Shown here in pieces: positions 51,801-56,756 of a stretch of 56,756 nucleotides of DNA (the stretch's first letter is position 1; the number at the start of each line of letters is the position of its first letter). The notes below the pieces were generated by a model, which was given only the letters and a program-made list of their open reading frames with translations, was not told where the DNA came from and did no database searches. The stretch covers positions 1 through 56,756 of the forward strand of contig JAEUHN010000045.1 of assembly GCA_016795365.1 (NCBI GenBank), in the 5' to 3' direction. This DNA is from Verrucomicrobiaceae bacterium (GTDB lineage Bacteria > Verrucomicrobiota > Verrucomicrobiia > Verrucomicrobiales > Verrucomicrobiaceae). The position numbers and the translations under genes are program-made.

Positions 51801-54051
51801 CTGGAGCGGTCTGCTGCTCGTGCCGGAAACGGCGAGCTACACCTTCTCCACGCTCAACAGCGACGGCGTGCGTCTTTACATCAATGGCGTGCTCGTGATC
51901 GACGACTACGCCGATCAGGCGACGAGCTGGAAGGACGGCACGCCGGTGAACCTCACCGCCGGGCAGATGGTTGACGTGCAGCTCGAGTATTATGAAAACA
52001 CCGGATCCGCTGTGGCAAAGCTGAAGTGGACCGGTCCATCGTTCGCGGGTGCGAATGGCCTGCCCATCGCCACCGAGTGGCTCTTTGATGGCAGCGGCGT
52101 CACGAACCGAACTGCGTATGCGCATGATCAAAGCGTGACGATGATCCAAAACACCTCGCAGCCCGTCACGCTCACCGGCAGCGGCGGCACGCTGACCTAC
52201 TCGATCGTCACGCCGCCCGCGAATGGCACGCTCAGCGGCACCGCGCCGAATCTGACCTACACACCGACGACGAACTTCAACGGCACCGACAGCTTCACCT
52301 TCCTCGTCAACAACGGCACCGCCAGTTCCACACCGGCCACCGTTTCCATCGCCATCTGGGCTGGCACGCCTGTCGATTTCTACTGGGCCACCGCCGCATC
52401 GGCGAACTGGAGCGGCGCGACGACTTGGAACAACGCCGCCGGTGCCACATCGGTGCCGAACGCGAGCGGTCAGCCTTTTTACCGCATGTCGGTGAGCAAA
52501 ACGGGCACCTACACGGCCACGCAAGATGTGAGTGGCGGCTTCGTGCTCAATCAACTCAATGTCGCAGGCACGGTCACGCTCGCGGGCACGAACAGTTTCA
52601 ACTTCACCGCGAACGGTCCCATCCTGCCGCAGTTCAATCAAAACAGCGCCAGTGCCGTCACGATCAGCGCACCGCTCACGCTGAATGCCATGACGACCTT
52701 CGGCGGCACCAGCGGCGGCAATGTGACGATCTCCAGCGTCATCTCCGGTGCTGGCGGATTCACCAAAAGCAACGCTGGCACGCTCACGCTCTCGAACTTC
52801 ACCAACACCTACACCGGCGGCACCGTGCTGAATGCAGGCACCGTGACCTTTCCCGCAGGCTCGGGCAGTGCGACGCCACACTTCGGCACCGGCCCCATAA
52901 CCGTGAACAGCGAGGCAACGCTCCATACGAACCGCAGCTTCTTTAACAACAGCGTCACGCTCAACAGCGCCACGGTCGTCACGGGCAACAGCTTCGAAAG
53001 TCTGCTCGCCGGGCCGGTGACGCTGAATGGCATCACCACGTTCAGTTTTGGCACCTCGGGCGGTTTTCGAATCACCGGCAACATCAGCGGCACCGGTGGC
53101 TTCACGACCACCGGCACCACGCAGTGGACGCTGACCGGCACGAACAGCTACACCGGCCCCACAACCATCCAGGCCGGCACGCTGCGCTACTCCGCCGCAG
53201 CCGCTGTCGGCCCCGGCGCGATCAGCATTGCCACTGGTGGCAAAGCGAACCTCAACTACACCGGCACCCGCTTCATCGCCTCGCTCACGCTCGGTGGCGT
53301 GCTCCAGCCCGCCGGCACCTACGGCTCGAATGCCTCATCCGCCGCGAACAAGAGCGACACTTGGTTCACCAGCACCGGCCTCGGCGTGCTGAATGTGCAG
53401 CTCATTCCCACCACCACCGCCGTGACGAGCAGCAGCACGCCCGCGATGACCGGCAGCGCCGTCACCTTCACCGCCACCGTCACCGGCGGCACACCCACCG
53501 GCAGCGTCACCTTCTTCGACGGCCCCACCGCCATCGGCACCAGCCCTTTGAACGCCAGCTTCCAAGCCACGCTCACCCGTTCCACCCTCACCGCCGGCAC
53601 CCACACCCTCACCGCGCAGTATCTCGGCGACCCCAGCCACGCCACGAGCACCTCCGCAGGCTTCAGCCAGGTGATCGTGCTCTCTCCCTTCGACTCCTGG
53701 ACCATCGCGCAAGGCCTCACACCCGCCCCGCTCGACGACAGCGACCACGACGGCGTGTCCAACCTCCTCGAATACGCGACCAAAATGAACCCCGCCGCCA
53801 ACGACGCCGTGCCTCAAAGCGCCGCGAAAACCGGCTCCAACCTCGAATTCACCTACACCAAAAACAAATCCGCCACCGACGTGACCTTCACCGTCGAATG
53901 GAGCGATGATTTCACGACTTGGAGCACCGCTGGCGTCACCCAGGCCCTCGTCCCCGGCTCCGACAACGGCGTGACCGAGCAATGGAAAGCCACCATGCCC
54001 GCCGGAGCGAATGGACGGAGGTTTGTGCATCTCAAGGTGACACGGCCCTAA
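48880..54051 (+). CDS. Giant secreted protein: DUF6288, HEAT, PA14, PATR and Ig-like modules
   Basis: This 1723-residue protein has a signal peptide ending near ARAFSP. The N-terminal region matches DUF6288: YNLGPTGLRGWIY, a PDZ-like part with RQILVTVASAPGNAVLAVDD and DARKAFGAAI, then DYTATAPYNCPKSALIL, followed by a helical toroid-like region. HEAT-like helices lie at about 550-650. Then come a cadherin-like module (about 837-925), PA14 (about 930-1055), a second cadherin-like module (about 1084-1160), PATR repeats (about 1165-1500), an Ig-like module of the Big_3 kind (about 1512-1600) and the shared C-terminal module (about 1603-1723). It is probably anchored at the surface and acts on or binds polysaccharide. 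No catalytic residues could be assigned. Confidence 0.82.
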   Translation: MKSSLLSPILVWMLLAMAGLARAFSPNPDLTLAGAIATLKTDTNSSPLYTETYNLGPTGLRGWIYIGGGNGADGTITVQSRQILVTVASAPGNAVLAVDDVILGAMAGDSGTVPLFTSDARKAFGAAITESEKSGAGSLRVKRWRAGVTTDVNIPMTIMGDYTATAPYNCPKSALILANARNALVSQLLANSNFLTNDWAGAINGLALLAGVAPGDPNYTTVQTRLQTYARALAATTPNFAAVSTWSWGYIGVFLSEYYLSTGDANVVTGMNNYIVALAKVQSRYGTYGHAGSLRNADGSFHGTVGPYGPVNQAGLPAVIAIVLGKKALQAAGVSLDPEIDPAIQRGSDFFAWFVNKGPIPYGEHEPFMDGHSSNGKDPLCAVLFGLQATRTVETEYFARMSVAGFLGREYGHTGQGFSYLWGAMGAHMGGALALAEYMKPIRWHLDLERRTDGSFVYDGAEQYGAGKTADGTYLGTSGYYSMNPTATYILTYGLPLQRIHITGKSAIPANTLDAAKVSNAITAATFNLDAAGLTTTQLIAAVSEFDPVVRNYAAIELAKRTLTVAEVNTLLAMLTGANANGRMGACQVLGLLKNATALPLITQRLYDPDLWVRAKAASALRSYDAATASTQRDAMLAAFAANATNPDVIDWSDPIQICNGYLGFALFGDAVYGGTNIATYTINAPKNLLYPALKVGLKQPDSKARFGPAKFCNDRLTLADVQALIPDLVEVIESESQADTMWSMNPRGSGIATLAKYKIREGIPLALAMQEIPTGFGWNASGFQVPGLNALVAYGDASRWTLPTLRSYLGTWDPLSSQYTTLVNSIASIDNAITAPTQALGFAVANSQVVATTGARSITLSGASPRTAVTFGNVIAPLHGTLTGTAPNLIYTPDAGYTGPDFFTFQVMDDLTTSELGTVSIIVGTAGTGLKGEYFDNVDFTNLKLTRTDAQVNFDWGTGSPDASIGADTFSVRWSGLLLVPETASYTFSTLNSDGVRLYINGVLVIDDYADQATSWKDGTPVNLTAGQMVDVQLEYYENTGSAVAKLKWTGPSFAGANGLPIATEWLFDGSGVTNRTAYAHDQSVTMIQNTSQPVTLTGSGGTLTYSIVTPPANGTLSGTAPNLTYTPTTNFNGTDSFTFLVNNGTASSTPATVSIAIWAGTPVDFYWATAASANWSGATTWNNAAGATSVPNASGQPFYRMSVSKTGTYTATQDVSGGFVLNQLNVAGTVTLAGTNSFNFTANGPILPQFNQNSASAVTISAPLTLNAMTTFGGTSGGNVTISSVISGAGGFTKSNAGTLTLSNFTNTYTGGTVLNAGTVTFPAGSGSATPHFGTGPITVNSEATLHTNRSFFNNSVTLNSATVVTGNSFESLLAGPVTLNGITTFSFGTSGGFRITGNISGTGGFTTTGTTQWTLTGTNSYTGPTTIQAGTLRYSAAAAVGPGAISIATGGKANLNYTGTRFIASLTLGGVLQPAGTYGSNASSAANKSDTWFTSTGLGVLNVQLIPTTTAVTSSSTPAMTGSAVTFTATVTGGTPTGSVTFFDGPTAIGTSPLNASFQATLTRSTLTAGTHTLTAQYLGDPSHATSTSAGFSQVIVLSPFDSWTIAQGLTPAPLDDSDHDGVSNLLEYATKMNPAANDAVPQSAAKTGSNLEFTYTKNKSATDVTFTVEWSDDFTTWSTAGVTQALVPGSDNGVTEQWKATMPAGANGRRFVHLKVTRP

Positions 54052-54100
54052 AAAAGTTTGTCCAAAATAGGCGGCTGGGGTGGACTAGGGATGCCCAACC

Positions 54101-54616
54101 ATGCCCGGACCGGATCGCTATGAACAATTTACCCGCCTGCTGCTCGAACATGAGCCGGAGATTTTGCGTGCGGTGATGGTGTTTGTGCCGGAGCGGGCGG
54201 ATGCGCGGGACATCGTGCAGGAGACGGCGGTGGCGCTGTGGAAGCAGTTTGATCAATACGATGCGACGCGGCCCTTTGCGAACTGGGCGATTGGCTATGC
54301 TCGCATTCAGGTGCGGCGTTTTCTGCGCAGCGGCGCACGGCGGTCGGTGCTGACGGAGCGGGCGGCGGAATTGATCGAAGAGGCGCAGGACGAACGCGCA
54401 GCGATGAACGAGCGGCGGGATGCGGCGCTGCGGGAATGCTTGGAGCGATTGCCGGAGCAGTCGCGCGGGATCATCACGGGCTACTATTTTGACGAGCAGA
54501 CGGTCGAGGGGCTGGCCCGGCAGCACGGGCGCAGCGTGGAGGCCATTTACAAGACCTTGCAGCGGCTCCGCGCGGCCCTGCTGGACTGCATCAACGCGAA
54601 ACTCACTCCCGCATGA
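54101..54616 (+). CDS. ECF sigma factor, FecR-associated
   Basis: This 171-residue sigma-70 family protein has region 2 at about 10-75, with ERADARDIVQETAVALWKQF and FANWAIGYARIQVRRFLR, and region 4 at about 112-165, with CLERLPEQSRGIITGYYFDE and VEGLARQHGRSVEAIYKTLQ. It matches the short ECF sigma factors of Rhodopirellula and Verrucomicrobium. Its last codons overlap the start of the FecR-like gene (ATGA), so the two should be made together. An upstream ATG at 54091 is out of frame. It is 49 bp after the giant DUF6288 gene and may be co-transcribed with it. Confidence 0.88.
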   Translation: MPGPDRYEQFTRLLLEHEPEILRAVMVFVPERADARDIVQETAVALWKQFDQYDATRPFANWAIGYARIQVRRFLRSGARRSVLTERAAELIEEAQDERAAMNERRDAALRECLERLPEQSRGIITGYYFDEQTVEGLARQHGRSVEAIYKTLQRLRAALLDCINAKLTPA

Positions 54617-55863
54617 ACACCGACGATCTGATTCAACGCTTTCTGGATGGTCAAGCCTCGCCGGAGGAGGCTGCGGAGTTGTCCGCACGCATCGAAACGG
54701 ACGTGGAGGCCCGAAATCGCTATCTCGACCTCGCGGAGCTGCATGCGGCTCTTTTGGCGGATGAGACGCTGCGCGATGAAAAGCCGCCGGTGGTCGTTTC
54801 GAGGCCGAAATGGGCCTGGAAGGCTCCGATGCTGAAAATGGCGGCGGCGGTGGTTTTCATGCTCGGGCTGATTTGGATGCTCAATCCGGCCTCCAAGCTC
54901 GAAAAGCCGATGGCGAAGCTGCTGAGCACGGAAAATGCCCGCTGGAGTGATGAAGGCACCGAACTGAGGCTGAACGCGGGCGAGGCTCCGAGCGGCATTT
55001 TGCGTCTGATGGAGGGCAAAGCCGAGTTTTTGACCTCGCTGGGCGCGGTGGTGATGCTGCAAGGGCCGGTGGTGATGCGGTTTGAGAGTGCGACGGCCTT
55101 GTTTGTGGAATCGGGCAAGGTGCTGTGCCGTTGCCCGACGGCGGAGTCGCGACTCGTGGTGCGCACGCCGCAAACTCGCGTCATTGATTTGGGCACGGAG
55201 TTCGTCGTCGAGGCTCGTGCGGATGAAAGCACGCGTGTGGCGGTGCTGAGCGGCGAGGTGAAGGTGTCGTCCACGGTGCTGCATCAAGGTCAGGCCGCGG
55301 AAGTGCGCACGCGAGGCGTGACGATGCTGCATTCCGAGGTGGTGAACGAAATGCGTCCGCATGTGGCCTCGCCGCCGAGAGCTGAAGGCACCAATCTGCT
55401 GCGTGGCGCGGACTTTTCGTCCGAGGCGGATGCCTGGGAGACGCAGTCGCCCTATGTGGAGATCGAGGATGGCTCGCTGCACGTCCGCAGCCTCGGACAT
55501 CGCTCCTGGCCGAATGCGCGGCAGCGACTTTGGAATGAAGCCAGCGGCAGAGTCGTGACCGCGAGCGCCCGTGCGATGCAGCCGAAGGATGATCCGTTGC
55601 GGCAGCAGCAGTTTGCGGTGCTGAAGCTGGTGTTCGTTGGCGAAGGCGGCAGGCAGATCGCCTATGCCTCACGGCACTTTCAGTTTGCGGGCGAGGAGCC
55701 GGGTGTGTTTCAACGTGCCACGATCACCGCCATTCCTCCTCTGGGGACCAAGGGCATTCATCTGGAGTTGCTGCTGAATGCGCAAGGCGACGAAAACGGT
55801 TCGGTGATCTTTGATGATGCCGTGCTGCATGTGGAAGAGGCCACCAAGGAGGTGGCTCCATGA
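54613..55863 (+). CDS. FecR-like anti-sigma/sensor protein with a C-terminal beta-sandwich domain
   Basis: This 416-residue protein has an N-terminal cytoplasmic helical part (residues 1-60) that could hold the sigma factor, a membrane helix at about 71-90, and a periplasmic FecR domain at about 105-250 (ILRLMEGKAEFLTSLGAVVM, LVVRTPQTRVIDLGTEFVVE, VAVLSGEVKVSS). The C-terminal region, from about 260 to 410, begins NLLRGADFSS and resembles carbohydrate-binding beta-sandwich modules. No zinc-binding HxxxCxxC anti-sigma motif is present. It is coupled by ATGA to the sigma gene before it and to the GH16 gene after it. The layout suggests that binding of a ligand outside controls the sigma factor. 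Confidence 0.85.
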   Translation: MNTDDLIQRFLDGQASPEEAAELSARIETDVEARNRYLDLAELHAALLADETLRDEKPPVVVSRPKWAWKAPMLKMAAAVVFMLGLIWMLNPASKLEKPMAKLLSTENARWSDEGTELRLNAGEAPSGILRLMEGKAEFLTSLGAVVMLQGPVVMRFESATALFVESGKVLCRCPTAESRLVVRTPQTRVIDLGTEFVVEARADESTRVAVLSGEVKVSSTVLHQGQAAEVRTRGVTMLHSEVVNEMRPHVASPPRAEGTNLLRGADFSSEADAWETQSPYVEIEDGSLHVRSLGHRSWPNARQRLWNEASGRVVTASARAMQPKDDPLRQQQFAVLKLVFVGEGGRQIAYASRHFQFAGEEPGVFQRATITAIPPLGTKGIHLELLLNAQGDENGSVIFDDAVLHVEEATKEVAP

Positions 55864-56756
55864 GTGGCGAAGCCCTGGACTGCGGCAGCCTGCTGCCGCT
55901 TGAGAGAGGCAGCCCTGCTGCCGGGTGCGTCTCCTGGCTTTGGAATGCTCCTCGGCCTTTCCGCCAGCAGGGCTGGCTACGGCGAGCGGCAGCAGGCTGC
56001 CGCAGTCCGGGTGCTGCCGCACTTCTTCTACTCGCCGGCGTATTGCACGCTCAAGTGCCTCAATTGCCACCCGAAATCGCTCAAGGCTACCAACTCGCGT
56101 GGCAAGACGAGTTTGAAGGCTCGGAGCTCAACCAAGCGGAGTGGAATCTGCGCACGGGCGAGCGGTTTGCGTCGATGAACGTCGCGAGGAACGTGAGTGT
56201 GGCCGATGGCATGCTGCGCATCGCGTTGAAGAAGGAAAAGGCGGGCAAGCTGGACTACACGAGCGGCGGGGTGATCTCGAAGCGGGAGTTCAAGCATGGC
56301 TACTACGAGACGCGCTTCCGCTCGCCGCCGGGCGAGGGCTGGCATGTGTCGTTCTGGATGATGAAAAACGCGGGCAAGAGCGAAGGCAACCGCCAGGAGA
56401 TCGATGTCTGCGAGCACGACACGAAAGACCAGACGAGCTATGGCACAAACCTGCACATTCACTCGCCCGAGCACAAAGGCCTGGCCGGGAGGCGCGTGAA
56501 GACGCCGGATCTGTCGAAGGGCTTCCACACGCTGGGCTGTGAGTTCACGCCGACGGAGATCCGGCAATACTTCGATGGCCAATTGGTCAGCGTGATGAAC
56601 GCCACAAGCTTCCAGCACGACGCGATGAGCATCTGGCTGACCACCGTGGGCTGGGCGAAGCTGCCGTGGAGTGACAAGGAGAAGATCGATGACTCGAAAC
56701 TGCCTGCGTTCGCCGATTTCGAGTATGTGCGCTTCTTTGAAAAGCCGGGCGAGGAG
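55860..56756 (+). CDS. Glycoside hydrolase family 16 protein (partial, runs off the window)
   Basis: This open frame has no stop before the end of the window, so it is at least 299 residues. GH16 enzymes cleave beta-1,3 or beta-1,4 glucans and galactans. The domain starts near residue 72 with YQLAWQDEFEGSELNQAEW. The catalytic motif EIDVCE holds nucleophile Glu180 and acid/base Glu185. The strand order (GGVISKREFKHGYYETRFRS, then GWHVSFWMM) is as expected. The ATG overlaps the FecR stop. Residues 6-50 are encoded by a 132-bp palindromic element; the signal-peptide core (ALLLLAGVLHAQ) begins only after it. Removing the element would leave a short signal peptide in the same frame. Whether the long form is still exported is unclear. 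Confidence 0.9.
   Translation, partial: MSGEALDCGSLLPLERGSPAAGCVSWLWNAPRPFRQQGWLRRAAAGCRSPGAAALLLLAGVLHAQVPQLPPEIAQGYQLAWQDEFEGSELNQAEWNLRTGERFASMNVARNVSVADGMLRIALKKEKAGKLDYTSGGVISKREFKHGYYETRFRSPPGEGWHVSFWMMKNAGKSEGNRQEIDVCEHDTKDQTSYGTNLHIHSPEHKGLAGRRVKTPDLSKGFHTLGCEFTPTEIRQYFDGQLVSVMNATSFQHDAMSIWLTTVGWAKLPWSDKEKIDDSKLPAFADFEYVRFFEKPGEE
55877..56008. repeat. 132-bp palindromic (REP/MITE-like) element inside the GH16 gene
   Basis: The ends, 55877-55899 and 55986-56008, are perfect 23-bp inverted repeats. Each end is itself nearly palindromic (GCGGCAG, CCTG, CTGCCGC). A shorter inner inverted repeat (CAGCCCTGCTG against CAGCAGGGCTG) lies inside. The length is 44 codons, so the reading frame is kept. 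No transposase is encoded. No obvious target-site duplication was seen in the flanks. Confidence 0.85.

Overview
The window looks like a chromosomal segment of a Verrucomicrobiota bacterium, most likely Verrucomicrobiaceae (Prosthecobacter/Verrucomicrobium-like). This is inferred from gene content: GC-rich coding, a PVC-type membrane dehydrogenase with a C-terminal c-type heme, a DUF6288 protein, two giant secreted proteins with autotransporter-associated beta-strand repeats and a shared C-terminal module, an ECF sigma factor next to a giant Ser/Thr kinase, a secreted sulfatase, and few Shine-Dalgarno sequences. No tRNA, rRNA, CRISPR array, transposase or phage gene was seen.

Layout. 0-10 kb is mainly housekeeping: purC-like (-), rlmI-like methyltransferase, a penicillin-binding protein 2-type transpeptidase, a sulfatase, a small lipoprotein, a glyoxalase-fold protein, a BrnT-like/CopG-type toxin-antitoxin pair, and uvrC (-). 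10-17 kb is envelope biology: ExbB-ExbD-TPR operon (+), then a GT9 glycosyltransferase coupled to an MsbA-like ABC exporter (-). 17-23 kb holds an ECF sigma factor and a 1720-residue membrane Ser/Thr kinase with two FGE-like and several lectin-like modules. 23-30 kb holds a GT4 glycosyltransferase, a small membrane protein, a GMC oxidoreductase with a Tat-exported gluconate-dehydrogenase subunit 3-like partner, and an SPFH-HTH protein paired with a zinc-ribbon membrane protein. 30-33 kb is a minus-strand operon: DUF485, ActP-type symporter, PhyH dioxygenase, lipoate ligase. 33-38 kb holds two unassigned genes, an HldE C-domain/PurN fusion and a UvrD/PcrA helicase. 38-57 kb is extracellular and carbohydrate-related: PVC cytochrome dehydrogenase (-), a 2242-aa lyase-like PATR protein, a YdjY-domain protein, a 1723-aa DUF6288/PA14/PATR protein, then ECF sigma - FecR-like - GH16 glycoside hydrolase joined by two ATGA overlaps and running off the end.

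Themes. The ECF-kinase pair and the ECF-FecR-GH16 set are two surface-signalling modules, and the second sits next to large secreted proteins probably aimed at polysaccharides. Short iterated repeats (7-9 nt units, often as inverted arrays) occur at five places, once inside a gene. A 132-bp palindromic element lies in frame inside the 5' end of the GH16 gene. I consider that insertion, the HldE2-PurN fusion, the kinase receptor and the shared C-terminal module the best leads. All functional calls come from reading the sequence; no database search was run.
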